64,000 nt of DNA from Deuterostichococcus epilithicus (GCA_033439295.1 JAVTLE010000010.1:496001-560000); one strand, 5' to 3'; counted from the stretch's first letter, positions 30,501 to 42,258 are shown. Numbers and translations: made by a program. Notes: a model not told the origin generated them from the sequence alone.

Positions 30501-33283
30501 ATCGGCTGCCACCCCTGCCCCCCCCTGCAGCGCTTCCAGCTCATGGACACCAGCAGCTTCAGGGAGCTGGACTCGGGCTGGCGGGAGCGCCTGGCCTGGC
30601 TGCACGATGACTACTTCTACCGCCGCCAGGTCAGCTGCTGCTTGGGCCGACCTTGTTCAAGTTTTGCCCGGCTGCACAAACAGTCTTTACAACAGTCTGC
30701 CGCCACGTCAGCCAAATGTTCCAGTTCTGCACCGTGTTTCGTCAGCCTTTGGGTGGGCATTTCAGACCAGCATGCGTCACACCAGCGCCTTGGCGCGCAG
30801 TGCTAATACAAGGCCAGCCGGGCACTGTGCACACGCCATGGGCGCACGGTCCTGCTTTGCCCGCGCTCGGCCATGCCGCCTTACAACTGCAGCCCTGCCG
30901 AGGACAGCCCCCTGTCTGGCAAGACCTGTGAAGGAAGTGTGCTGCCGTGCTGCAGCCATGCTGCCAGCTGGCCCGGCGGTGCCGAGGCCTGTCATGGTCG
31001 ACAAGCTGCATTCCCTCCTACACTCATTCACCAGCCGGATACCGAGCCTGTGGGGGCCTGTGGGGATCGCAGTGCGCTGCACGCTGGCGGAGCCGATGCT
31101 CCTGATGGCCCGCAGTTTGCCGCCGATGTCACCAGCCCGTCCCGTCACTGACCCTGTGCGCCCCCTGCTGTTCACAGGAGGACCTGTGGCGGGCCAACGC
31201 GCTGCGAACGCTACCGGTGCTGATGGGTGCGACAGACATGATGGTCTGCGGCGAGGACCTGGGCATGATTCCCGCCTGCGTGCACCCCGTCATGGAGCGC
31301 CTCGGCCTGTTGGGTGCGCAAGTGTCGGAGGGACAATATGTTGGTGTCTGGAATTCGTTCACACTTCCTGCTGCTTTGGGGCATTGGTCCCTGCCCTGCA
31401 TGCACCGCGTCATGGCGTGCCTTGGCCTGCTGGGTAAACCCAAAACCCAACTCGTGTGCAGCAACATTGTAAAGACAATTCCTTATGTTTCGTTGCTGCA
31501 AACATCTCACTTGCCAAATGGGACGTTGTTCTATCAGTGTCAGGTGCACCGTCAGGTGCACCACCGGAAGGCAGTGCCAGCAGCAGAGGCGTGCTAGTGG
31601 CCAGTAGAGAACGCCTCCAAGCAGCGTCACTGCCGCCGGTCAAGGAACTGGGCCAGGAGGCCCGGCGCTTGGTCGCCCCAACACGTCTGCCTGCACCCGT
31701 GTATCCTGACCCATGTGGTGCGGGCTGCCCGTGCCGCAGGCCTGCGGATACAGCGCATGCCCTCGGAGCCGGGCCAGGAGTTTGGCGACCCATCTGGCTA
31801 CCCATACATGGTGGTGTGCAGCCCCTCCTGCCACGACACCAGCACCACGCGCGCCTGGTTCGAGGAGGACGCGGGCCGCCGCGAGCGCTTCTGCTCCGAG
31901 ACGCTGGGCGCACAGGTGTGCTGCACGTTCGCCAAAATCCCTGAACCTTGCGGCATCCTGGCGCACATGGCTCGAGGAGGACGTGGGCGCCGCTACGAGT
32001 AGGGCTTTTGCTTTGAGACGGGCGTCCAGATGGGACGATCACAGCTAAAAAGCCCTCTCGTGGCTTGGTCTTGGCGTTTCAGGTGGGTCACCTGAAGATT
32101 GTGCATCGGTGCTGTGGGCGCCGGGCTGAAAAGCCTGGCAGCTGGTACTCCGGAGTCGTCCGCTCGTGCTGGGCGCCTGCCTCGAAGCAGCAGGGCATGC
32201 GCGGATTGAGGGGGACTGCATGGGCCTTGGGCAGCATGGACGACTGCAAGGCGTGACCCCAGATCCTCGGCATCATGGGACGTGGCTCCATGTGCGCAGG
32301 GGGAGGTGCCGGAGCACTGCACGCCGGAGATCATGCGCAGCATCGTGCGGCAGCACCTGGCATCGCCCGCCATGTGGTGCATCTTGCCCATCCAGGTGCG
32401 CCGCCTCTGCGTTCGCCTATGCTGCATTCCTCTTTCCAGGGTGGCATCCTGCTGGTGCAATGGTGCGGTGGCTGAGCTCAGCTGCCGGCCCCTCAAGAGC
32501 CACATGGTGCAACGCACACGGCTCGGCTCGCAGCAGCACTGCACGTGCCGCCCGCGAGGCGGTCGACGAAGCCAGCTCAAGGGTCTCGACTCCTGCCTCA
32601 CCTCCACAGCAACATGGTCTCCCACACGGCAAGGTGGAGCACCCTGGCATGCATCCCTGCAGCAAAACGCTGTGATCACTGCAAACCCCAGGACATGGTG
32701 GCGCTGTCGCCAAAGTACATGGGGCGCCCTGCGGCGGAGGAGACCATCAACGACCCCAACAACCCGCGGCACTACTGGCGCTTCCGCATCCACTACACCC
32801 TTGAGGACGTGCTGGAGGACGAGCCCCTCATCTCCGACCTGCAGGCGCTGCTGCTGGGTGAGCGCAGATGCATGAGACGACCCCATTTGGAACAATGTAC
32901 TAGTGCCAGCATCGGCCCGGATTCGCACGTTGTTCCTGGCTAATTGAAGGGCAAATCGCCTTGACGTACCGAGAGGCTTGGGCTAGGTGTTCCAGCGTCT
33001 CCTTGCTGGGGAGCAATATCTAAACTGTGGGGTGTCTCTGGCTGGGCAGGTTCAGGACGCTGCAGCACTGACGACCTCCCGGAGCTGCACACACAGTAAC
33101 ACGCTTCAAGCAGCACAGCAATTTGGTGTGCCGCTGCTGCAGCGCTGCGCCGCACAATCTCATGCAGGCCGTGTCACGCCCGCGGGTCTGGACGCCCTGA
33201 TGCAATGCACGGGCCAGGGCTACTGGCGGAACGCCAGTAGCTGTGGTGCAGCTCTGCTTGCCCAGAAGCTTCGGTGTCAATAG
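24558..33283 (+). CDS. DPE2: Cytosolic 4-alpha-glucanotransferase (disproportionating enzyme 2) with two CBM20 modules
   Basis: Twenty-two exons: 24558-24914, 25125-25270, 25533-25656, 25833-25944, 26117-26303, 26613-26725, 27037-27122, 27336-27404, 27690-27812, 28155-28289, 28544-28694, 29013-29199, 29326-29402, 29545-29623, 29773-29904, 30141-30288, 30531-30629, 31178-31313, 31740-31915, 32300-32395, 32692-32857, 33168-33283 (TAG); 1004 residues, near plant DPE2 (about 950). Two N-terminal starch-binding modules (GALGEWQ-like; LPSLGDWQ) precede GH77. Catalytic residues visible: nucleophile Asp605 in YRIDHILGF, acid/base Glu801 in CGEDLGMIP, Asp853 in SCHDTST. The enzyme transfers glucose from maltose to a heteroglycan acceptor in the cytosol during starch use. 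No transit peptide. An Ala-rich linker (residues 250-300) is alga-specific. The exon ending at 28289 needs a GC donor. The last exon is assigned by phase only. Confidence 0.93.
28945..28970 (+). repeat. Ghost of the DPE2 exon start at 29013
   Basis: The exon begins GTCGACAAGCGCAGCGTGGA after the split Gly codon. About 65 bp upstream GTCGACGAGCGCAGTGTTAT occurs in the intron, with no usable AG directly before it. Confidence 0.6.
31053..31108 (+). repeat. Ghost of the DPE2 exon start at 31178
   Basis: CCTGTGGGGATCG, CGCTGC and GCTCCTGATGG in the intron parallel CCTGTGGCGGGCC, CGCTGC and GTGCTGATGG of the exon start about 125 bp later. Similarity is partial. Confidence 0.45.
31388..31436 (+). 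repeat. Ghost of the 3' end of a DPE2 exon, including a GT donor
   Basis: The true exon ends at 31313, encoding ACVHPVMERLGLL before GGTGCG. About 118 bp later the intron reads PCMHRVMACLGLL before GGTAAAC. The copy therefore keeps a plausible splice donor. Confidence 0.8.
31964..32035 (+). repeat. Ghost of the 3' end of the next DPE2 exon
   Basis: The exon ending at 31915 encodes WFEEDAGRRERFCSETLGAQ. About 107 bp downstream the intron reads GGCTCGAGGAGGACGTGGGC and further matching text, with in-frame decay. Confidence 0.8.
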
Positions 33284-33732
33284 AGAGCGCCATTTTGAGC
33301 GCACTTGGCGTCTGCAGCGTCCCATGCGCCATCAATCAGGCAAACGTGTTGTCCTTTGTTTCTTGACGTGGTTTCAGATTTGCTTTGCACCTCCCTCTCC
33401 GCTAGCAATCGATTGTCTTGACTGTCTGTTGTTAAGGCCTTGCCGAACTTGCAGCCCTTCGAAGACCTCTTTTGTGCCTGGTAAGCTCGTACCTAGATGC
33501 CAGGGCAAGGCGCATCCATGCAACCTGACAAGGTCTCGAGATTTGCAAAAGAGTTGAGCCCTGCACCTTTTGCACACGTTTGCACGGCAACAATTTTTCT
33601 CGAACTCCTTCACCAGATCCTCGGACGCTTACAGACAACCAAATTGCTCACTTCTTGCTGGCACATTTCGCTGAAACCACCTGTCAAGCGAACCTCCCAC
33701 ACAATGCCCAGCGCGATGCTGATTTGCCGTGG
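33284..33732. other. Convergent intergenic region
   Basis: Shared 3' flank of DPE2 (+) and the thioredoxin gene (-). Nothing else recognised. Confidence 0.5.
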
Positions 33733-34816
33733 TCACTTGTGCTCGTCGATGAGCTTTTGGAGCTCCTCGACCTTGGCGCCAGTCATCTCCGCAACCTTCT
33801 CAGTCTTCTTATACAGCTGGAAGGTCGGCGCCACGCGCACGCCTGCACATCGAGCAGGTTTAAATTAGTGCAAGCTCGCAGTGACTGTGTGACATGTGGT
33901 GGCTGTGGCATGGAACTCGGCACGTGAGCGTCCGGGCAATGGAGCACGTCTCAATGAGACGAGCACTTGCGGAATACTGCAACAGGTGCAGTCTGCATGG
34001 CATTAGGCCGCACCGAGCTGCTTGCCGAGGTCTTTGTTATATTTGTTACAGTTGAGCTTCACAAAGGTGACGTCCTGCTGCTCCTGCGCCATCTTGCACA
34101 GCATCGGGTACATCACCTTGCACGGGCCGCACCTGCGCATGCAAACATGATTGGGCTGTAATCTGGTCAGCGGTGAGAGTCTGTGATGCCTATATTGGCA
34201 AATGAACGGACAGACATGCATGCGTGGCGGGCAGAGCCTGGATCCAAGATGGAGAACGTCCCGTCAGCGTCCGTTAGCTTTCAATATCAGCATTCAACAG
34301 GCAGGAGTTCTCGCATCCTAGCCGACGACTTCACGAATTGACAGCCAACACCCTCACCAGTCAGTGAAGAAGTCTACGACGACGAGCTGGTCGCCGGCCT
34401 CGTCCAGGCAGGAGTGGAAATCGTCTTTGGTGAGCTCCCGCAGCTCTGGAAGGTCGCCCGCGCCGCCGCCGGCGTCGCCTGCGGCAGCTGCGGCCACAGA
34501 CCCGCGTCGGCTAATGGTTTGCCGGAGGCTGCTGGACGACTTAAGGGTGGGCTGCTCACGCGGGTGCGAGCTGCGGTTCGCGGCGGCGGCAGCAGCGGCG
34601 GGAGGGGCGGTGCTCCGCACCTGCGCCGGATGATGAGCCGTTTGAGGATGAGCCGCTCTTCAGCGATTTTTCCTTCTCTGCCAGCGCATCGGACACGGAG
34701 CTCCTGGTCCTGGCCAGCTCCGCGAGGTCGTCCTCTCGGGATGCCCGCACCACCAGCTGCCACTGCAGTGGGCCAGCCAGGGTGTTGACACTGCAGCGCT
34801 TGCTCTGTCGCACCAT
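33733..34816 (-). CDS. Plastid thioredoxin, f-type-like
   Basis: Four exons in phase, 34816-34621, 34478-34358, 34132-34014, 33842-33733 (TGA), give 181 residues. The N-terminus is basic and hydroxylated (MVRQSKRCSVNTLAG), reaching a VRAS site typical of plastid transit peptides. An acidic/Ser-rich spacer precedes the thioredoxin fold: VVVDFFTDWCGPCK, with redox cysteines 107 and 110 and the Trp codon split by an intron. Then come VKLNCN, whose third cysteine is characteristic of Trx f, VRVAPTF with the cis-proline, and MTGAK. Trx f takes electrons from ferredoxin-thioredoxin reductase and activates Calvin-cycle and starch enzymes. The acceptor at 34478 was chosen because it alone keeps phase; a longer Ser-rich exon is possible. 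ACHT-type thioredoxin is the alternative. Confidence 0.85.
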
Positions 34817-35625
34817 GGTCCGGATGTGGAGGAGGCCTTGCACAAGCAGGACTGCAAGACTGAAAACGTTAGAGGGAAGACCTGCAGGCGGGCACTTCCC
34901 CAGGAGCCCTGATATGGCCCTGAAACCTTCAGGTGGTGAAGAGAGTGTGTGAGCCGCGGTGCACCTACCTGCTGTCTGCAAGTGCGAGGCCTAGCTGGCA
35001 GGGCTGCATTTGACTGGAACGCCCTGCATATGGCAAGAGTATTGTCCGTCGACACCATGAGGACGAGTGCTGGGTTTTCACAGAGGACTTCGCCAAGTTG
35101 AGGTCTCGCCGGGTGCGACAGTCTGCGATCTGGCGGCATGCGTGGGGCAACGCCCGTGAAAGCACTGCAGTGACGTTACAGAAGCGCCTCCGATCGCCCC
35201 TTGCAGGTGGATCGCAGGGAGACTCAAAACGCATGCCATGCACAAGCACCTCGGGCAGTGGGCTCTGCTCCCGCACAGCGGGCTGGCTGCCATCATAGCG
35301 CTGCAAGACCTCCGTCCGCTGCCGGATGCGCTCGACAGGGATTGCTTACTCTGACAAGTCCCAGGTGCAAGGCAGATCCTGCAAAGTGCATAACTCAGCT
35401 CGAGTGAAATCTCGTGAAGTGAAGGGGGTGTAGACTGGGTGACGACCGTACACCGAGGGCCGAGCGAGACACGGGGTCTGCCTTGGTTGCAGGTGCAACC
35501 CACTTTCGCGGTCCGCATCGTCCCCAAAACGCCCACGTACCTTGCTTCATTGTTTCAAGTATCGCTTCCAGAGTCGCGCCGGCGGAAAGGGCAACGGTCG
35601 AGACGGCTATATGTGAAACGAAAGG
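34817..35625. promoter_or_regulatory. Divergent promoter region, thioredoxin / ABC transporter
   Basis: 809 bp between two outward-facing start codons. Several open frames run through it without recognisable domains. It should hold both promoters and 5' leaders. Confidence 0.45.
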
Positions 35626-38600
35626 ATGGCTTCGTCACTGTGCAGTCACTCCCACACGCTGGTAGTGCAGCAGCGCATGCACACGGTCGTTCCAGCTATC
35701 ATCCATAGATCTCATGTATGCAGCTTCGCGCCACAGCAGCGGCGTAGCGCCGCCTCTAGCCGCCCACAGCGACAGCATGGCAGCGTACAAGGGCCATTGA
35801 CGAGGTGTCTCGGCGCACGGCCGCTGCAACACGCATGTCGCGGTGCAACGATCGTAGTGTCAGCCAGCTCGGCCGCGACATGGGCCGCTCCAGCGGGCTT
35901 CAACAGGCCAGATGCATCGCATGAGACTGATGAGCTGGCGGCGCCGCCACCGCTGCCGCCAACGCCAAAGAGCAGCAGCCTACTGGACGTGTTTCCTTAC
36001 CTTGCGCGGCTGGCGCTCTCCGAGCGGTCCTTGTACTGGCGCCTGGCGCTGGCGCTGGCGCTCATGGTGGCGTCCAAGGTTGCGGGTGTGGCGCTCGAAT
36101 TTCCTTTGATGTGGTTAACGTGTGGGGAGCCAGGATTCATACCTTACCTGCAACGGGCAGCGTAGACCGCCTCCAATCGCTGCCTACACACCATATCCCT
36201 AGCCTGACCGGCAGCATCCAGGCCTCACGCACTGACATGGCTTTGAAACAGCAACTTGTCAAGTGTCCAGTGATATCTCGTGAGCCCGCGCCACAGGTTT
36301 GCTGGCGCCAGTGTACTTCAAGCACGCGGTGGACGCTATGGGGCAGGGCGCGGTGCAGATGACCATCGGCGCACTGCTGACGTCGGGGCTGTGCCGCATC
36401 GTCAATGGCGTCGCCAAGGAGATCCAGCACCCCTGTTTCACGCCCATTAGCCAGGTGAGTAGAATCTGTTTTTGCTCATGCGTAGAACTTCTGAGGCGCA
36501 GCAGAGGCGTCTCATCGGTGGCCATTGTACGAAGGCCGTGCTACTGCATGAGAAGACATCGTAGATGGCCGATCTGGGACGACAGCAGAGCCTATTTTTC
36601 AGGAAGGCGCACCCTGTGCGCCCCCGATGATGGGTGGGGAGGGGTGGGAGGTGTGATTCCTGTAGCAGGTCCAGACCTATCAACAGCAGCTGTGTCCTTA
36701 GGCGCACAATTTGCGACGCCCTCTCCCACTTCATTTGCAGGCAGCCGGGCGGCGGGTGGCGTACCATACATTCGCGCATGTACTGGACTTGGACATAGGG
36801 TTTCATTTGGAGCGGCGCACGGGCGCGCTGTCCCGCGTGCTGGAGCGCGGCACCCGCTCTATTGCCGTCATGTTCCGCGCTATCGTGTTCACCTTCGTCC
36901 CCACCGCCATTGAGCTAGTGAGGCGGTGCATGAGAGCCGCCTTCGCCGCAGTAAAGACAAGCTGCAGAAGAGCATGTGCCACCGTCTTGGCTTGGTTACA
37001 TCCTCTTGAGAAACCTGCTGCGCCTCGCCCTGCCGTGCATTTTGTTGTGCAGAGCCTCTCACTCACATGTCTTGACTTTGTCTCGACAGGTACTGGTGGC
37101 GGTGGTGCTGGCGCGTAGCTTCAGCCCGATGGTGGCCGCGCTGGTCATCGGCACCTTTGTGGCATACGTCTCCTGGACGACGCTCATGACCCAGGTGCAG
37201 CCGCATGGCCAGTCCTTCCACAATCATTGCCTCCACGTCTTTTCCCTCGTCAACGCTATTGGAGGGCGGCAACGATAAGCAGTTATGCAGTCCTCTGTCG
37301 CCCGATTCCAAACTGTCAATTTTGAAGATTCCAACCGGGTGTGTGCGCAGGCAGCCACAGACATCCGAAAGCAGGTGAATGTGCTGGACAACCAGACGAC
37401 CGGCAAGGCGGTGGATGCGCTGCTCAACTTCGAGACTGTGGCGCTGTTCAACAACCAGGTGCGATGAGTGAGCCTGTGTCCCCAGCTTGCTGCAGCCATG
37501 CTCTGAGCCTACTCTCGATCCCAGATGGGGAGGCAGGCTGTATGGAGGGGAGGGGTGAATGCGCATGTGCATCCCCCGCTGCGCTTGAATGAGGCCGGAA
37601 TTGACTCCAGCACCGTCAATATGTCGACCGCGCACCGTTTGGTATTGCTGCCATGCGCTGCGGATGCCACAGCATGACATGCTGCTCAGTATTCGAGCAT
37701 CAGGCCCTGAAACCCGGAAACCGTGCCGCCCATTCCGCAGGCGCTGCAGGTGTCGGTGTATGATAAATGCTCAGCAGTTGGATCCTGGATCCCCAAACCT
37801 TTCCATATACATCCTGCTGAGGCCTGCTGAATCCCGCTGCATTGCGCTGCACAGGTGCTGGAGGTGTCGGAGTATGACACCGTGCTCAGCATTTGACCCC
37901 GGAACTTCCGACACACTCGATCCTGATGAATTTGCTAAATTCTGTAGGCGCTGGAGGTGTCGGAGTATGAGACAGTGCTCTGCCTTGGCCTCAGAGACGT
38001 CAGTCTCGAACACCTTCCCACTGCACCCGAAAACATGCCCGCAGGCGCTGGAGGTGTCGGAATACGACACCGTGCTCAGCAAGCTGCAGAAGGCGTCCAT
38101 CAAGACGGAGGGCATCAGCGCGACGCTCAATGCGGGGCAGTCGGTCATCCTGTCCTTTGGTCTCACGGCAGTGTTGGCGGTTGCCGCCATGGGCTCCGCG
38201 ACCACTGCAATGACAGCTGGCGACCTCGTCCTCGTCCAGGGCTTGCTGCTGCAGCTGTGGGGACCTCTCCAGGTGGGTTGTTTTGTTGCGCAATGCGCTG
38301 ATGCCGTGTGCTTGTCGTCACCTGCACGTGGTACTGGCATGCTGCCTTTTGGCTGACTGCAATGGCGGGCACAGGCCCCGACCGCCAACATCCCCTGCAT
38401 CCTACGCAACAACCAACCTTCTCATGATTGAAATAGACAACGATGCGTTTTGAAATAGACAACGATGCGGTTGCACGGCTCTGCTTTCATTGACGGTCTG
38501 CCGGCCGACTCTGACTGATTTCACAAAAGTTGCCCCGCAGTTCTTGGGCTGGTTTTACCGTGAGCTGCGGCAGTCGCTGGTGGACCTGGATGCCTTCCTC

Positions 38601-41600
38601 AAGGTGCTGCAGACGCAGAACTCGCTGCCTGACGGCGACAGGGAGCTGCCGGCACTTGACGTGGAAACCCTCGAGCACCACTTCCAGCAGTAAGACGATC
38701 GCTGCTTCATTTCAATTCTGGGCTGTGGGGGGTTGGATGCCAGGCGAAAATGAATGGATGCATTTTGGGGGTCCTTAACCGGACTGTCCTCCTGATGCTG
38801 GGTGTGAGCAGCCTGTACACCGCATCATACTACAGGTTCTTTCACCTTTGCAGGAGGGTGCAGGAGCCCGCAGCTGAGACGCGGTGTGCAGGCTCTCGTG
38901 CAAAATGCCGCCTGACAGCATGCCGATGCGTTCGGCACTTAGAGGACTGATGATCACCGCTGCCGGCGGCGCTGTGGCATGCATCAGCATGGCTTGCTAG
39001 CAGTACTCATCTGGCGGCCTTGCTGGGCGCAGGTCTGGCAATGGGACAGAGGCACAGGCGACCAATGGTGCAGAGGCGCAAGCTGTCGCCGATGCATCAG
39101 TGCGCGGCCTGCGAGTGGAGCTCAAGGTGCTTTTCAGAGTGGCTCACGTTTCTGCATACGATATGCAAAATTTCGACCTACCCATCCAGCCTGCACTTGC
39201 GTGCTGATGCCGGCACCACCTGCCTTCGGTTGTAGACCCGTCACGGTGCCAAGGGACCTGCTCTGTTGTGTCTCTCGAGGCAATGCGGCTGTGCCGGGAC
39301 CCGCTCCTCCAATGCCGTAACTACATTGCTGACTCGTGGGCGCCGTCGTGGAGCTGAGAATGTGGTGTCTGGACCTCGGCTGCAGGGTGTGCATCTCATC
39401 TGTGACTCGGAGTGAGGCGCTCAACGGCGTCAAGGGCGCCGGTGCTGGGATTTCTGTTGTCAGCCTTTGACTGACTCTATTTCTCAAAATTTCAATTATC
39501 CTTACCGCAGGATGTGCACTTCAGCTACAACCCGGAGCGGGAGGTTCTCAAGGGCGTCAACATCACAGCGGAGCCTGGACAGAGCGTTGCCATCGTTGGC
39601 CCCAGCGGCAGCGGTGTGCGTTGTTGAGGCTGCTGTGTTTGCATTGCCAGACGTTTGTAGCATATCTGGTTTACTTAATATCTGTTGGCTCCGCGTCCGT
39701 AGGTTGGCCCATGTGTTGCTTATACATTTTGGCGCCTAACGCTGAATGCTGCTTGGGTGGTGTCTGCTGAGCTTTCAAATTCATTTCAGCTTACCCAACA
39801 TAAGCCATTTGTGCTGGAATCCGCAGGCAAGTCCACTTTGCTGCGGCTAATGGTGCGGCTGTATGACGCCACCAGTGGCAGCATCAGTTTGAATGGCGCC
39901 GATGTCAGGTGCAGTCCTTGCAGTGAAGATTGAGCGCATCCGTGAGAAATGCATGCTTGCATTGGCCAAGACTTCCGCTGTGAACTTAAGGAAATGCACT
40001 TCTAGACGGGCTTTCATTTCTGACAGGGACTTGCGGCAGGGGTCACTGCGGGGCAGCGTTGCGGTCGTGCCGCAGGACACGGTGCTCTTCAACGATACGA
40101 TCTACAGGAACATCGCATATGGCAGGTGACAGCTCGCTGCCTGGAAAGTCAAACCCTCTGCCTGACACACAGCACCAGAAGGCCAGAAGTTGGAGCAGAC
40201 CTTGGGTCCCAATCGACACTCTTCGGAAGCCCGGGTCTGGCAGCTGATCACCTGTGGTTGATGGGTTGGCTCGGAGGTTGACGTAGCTCTCACCAATTCG
40301 CACCAGGATTGGGGTTGGGTGGCAACAGGGCCGGAAGCGGGCACACTCTTTCAAGAACCATGGTCTAGCTTGCCCTTTTCAAGGGGAGCCTTTGCCAGTT
40401 CACAACGGGATCTGGGGGGCGTGGGAGGAGGTGGAGGCGGCCCAGTTTCAAGTCAAAGGGCTGGCATTTTAGGTTGTTGGCAGGACCTTTGCCTTCTGCG
40501 TCAATCAGGATTGGGGCGACGCGGGAGGAGGTGGAGGCGGCGGCGCAGCGGGCGCAGCTGGACTCCGCCATCGCACGCATGACTGATGGCTACAACACCA
40601 TGGTCGGCGAGCGCGGCCTCAAGCTCAGCGGCGGCGAGAAGCAACGCGTAGCCATCGCGCGCGCCTTCCTCAGGTGCTGCTGTGTGTGCAGCTGCCATGG
40701 AAGAGTGGTGCTTGCAGTGCACATTAGCGCCTCTCAAAACAGGAGAAGGCTAGCAATACCCTTGTCACCATAGCTACGCAGACCTTGCATCCCACACAAG
40801 CTCAGAAAACTGCTGCGTAATGTTGATGTGCCATCCCCCTCCAATTGCATGTCGCAGGTCGCCCAAGCTGCTCATCTGCGATGAAGCCACCTCGGCGTTG
40901 GACACGGCCACGGAGCGTGGCATCATGGACAGCCTGACGGAGTTGGCCTCGGGCCGCACTTCCATCTTCGTGGCACACAGGTCAGCCCGATGGGTCATGC
41001 TGTGGCTGCACGCGTGAATGCACTCGGTGCCAGCCTTCTCGTCACGTGCTCTCCCCCCTTCTCAGCTTGACGTCCGATAGGAAACCACCAGTTGCGGCTG
41101 GTAGTCGTCACGGTTTGCAGTTACACTCCAGACGCTTCATGATCAGAATTTGGTGTGCACATGTCACGCGCCGTCTGTGCCCGCTTCCGTCCCAGCCCAG
41201 CAGTGCCAAGACCCTGACAACCTTCTGGCTTTGTGCAGGTTATCGACAATCAGGAGCTGCGACAAGATCGTGGTCATGTCGGCGGGCCAGGTCGTGGAAG
41301 AGGGCAGCCACCAGGACCTCATGAATGCCGGTCGCGTCTATGCCGACATGGTGATTTGCCTTGAGCCCCGACTGCATATACATCCACATGTTGTGCACAT
41401 GCGCGTGCCTCTCAAACCAATTTTAAAAATGCAATCGTTTCACGAGCTTCGCGATCTGTTGGCCACATCCTCTAATGTCTGTGTGTTGCAGTGGGCTATG
41501 CAAGCGGAACAGGAGGAGCAGTCGCAGAATGTCTGCATCGCACCGGAGTCTTGGGAGGCTTGGGAGGCATGTAACAATGCGGCAGGCTCCACAAGCTCAA

Positions 41601-41608
41601 TAGCCTGA
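35626..41608 (+). CDS. ABCB half transporter of the Atm1/ABCB7 (ATM) family
   Basis: Fifteen exons: 35626-36085, 36297-36454, 36741-36917, 37090-37194, 37351-37458, 38045-38272, 38541-38689, 39033-39126, 39511-39613, 39827-39908, 40027-40125, 40509-40673, 40858-40980, 41239-41350, 41492-41608 (TGA); 759 residues. The N-terminal ~85 residues are Ser/Arg-rich and nearly without acids, an organelle-targeting leader (mitochondrial expected for ATM). The membrane domain (about 120-450) includes [19 protein letters not shown], typical of ATM. The nucleotide-binding domain has Walker A GPSGSGKST (523-531), signature LSGGEKQR (627-634), Walker [13 protein letters not shown] (647-658) and H-loop AHRLST. 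The family exports a glutathione-linked sulfur compound needed for cytosolic Fe-S assembly. A homodimer is expected. HMT1/ABCB6 is the alternative. Confidence 0.92.
37650..37985 (+). repeat. Array of four ghosts of the exon-6 start in the ABC gene
   Basis: The true exon begins GCGCTGGAGGTGTCGGAATA at 38045. Related text starts at about 37657 (weak), 37741, 37855 and 37948, at 84-115 bp spacing. The copy at 37855 keeps CACAG before it and about 35 nt of coding match, then hits TGA. The one at 37948 is preceded by TAG. Confidence 0.85.
40295..40450 (+). repeat. Two ghosts of the exon-12 start in the ABC gene
   Basis: The true junction at 40509 reads CAGGATTGGGGCGACGCGGG followed by AGGAGGTGGAGGCGG. 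Copies occur at about 40301 (CACCAGGATTGGGGTTGGGT) and 40408 (ATCTGGGGGGCGTGGGAGGA), about 105 bp apart. Confidence 0.75.
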
Positions 41609-41811
41609 AGCTCAGATGCCTCACCAAGTTTTCATTTTACAGCAGCGTTTGTACCTGCCAATTGTGCAGTCCATTATTTCGGTCTCACGAGATGGATTTC
41701 TTGTGCCGCGCGCCCAAACCAATATTGCTGTGCGGCATGCTACAGGAAATTGTTTTGCAAGTCTGTGACCGTTTTCTAAGGCCTAGGTGTCAATGCCAAC
41801 CCGCATTGTGG

Positions 41812-42071
41812 GTGTGTGGAGCGTGAAAAGTGGAAGAAACTTCAACCGGAAGGTTGGTTGTGAAAGTGGAATTAAATCCACTTATATACACAACCAAGAG
41901 ATATTGGTTGGAATGTCACCCGAAGGTGATCGAAAGCGATGGACGATTGCCGAGGCAATGCGAAAGCAGGGCAGTCATGTTTGACTATGACCCAAATCAC
42001 GCCAAATTTTTATCCGCATGGGGAACCGAACTCGCGACCCCTTCATGGGTATTTTTCCGTTTTCCAACTCC
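41812..42071 (-). mobile_element. tRNA-related SINE, copy 1
   Basis: Reverse orientation copy of a roughly 260-bp element seen again near 47866, 48872, 55647, 58196 and 58242. The head reads (AGT)GGTTGGAAAACGG, then a pol III B-box-like GAGTTCGGTTCC. The body contains CCCTGCTTTCGCATTGC and an imperfect palindrome around GTGGAATTAAATCCAC. The end is TTTTCACGCTCC. Confidence 0.75.
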
Positions 42072-42164
42072 ACATCAGCATGGCCACATTCTTGGGCGGA
42101 TGCGCGACACTGCTTGCCATAATGCATGTTGCAACGCCAAAGTTATAACAAGTGCATTTACAGC

Positions 42165-42258
42165 TTGTTTGTTTGTTTGTTTGTTTGTTTGTTTGTTTGT
42201 TTGTTTGTTTGTTTGTTTGTTTGTTTGTTTGTTTGTCTGTCTGTCTGTCTGTCTGTCC
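42165..42258 (+). repeat. (GTTT)n followed by (GTCT)n microsatellite
   Basis: About 17 GTTT units and then 5-6 GTCT units. Adjacent to a fragment whose own tail is (CAAA)n, so this may be a relic of a retroelement tail in reverse. Confidence 0.95.

Noticed and set aside
41812-42071. A functional tRNA gene
   Set aside because: Only A/B-box-like pieces are present; no full cloverleaf or anticodon stem can be drawn.
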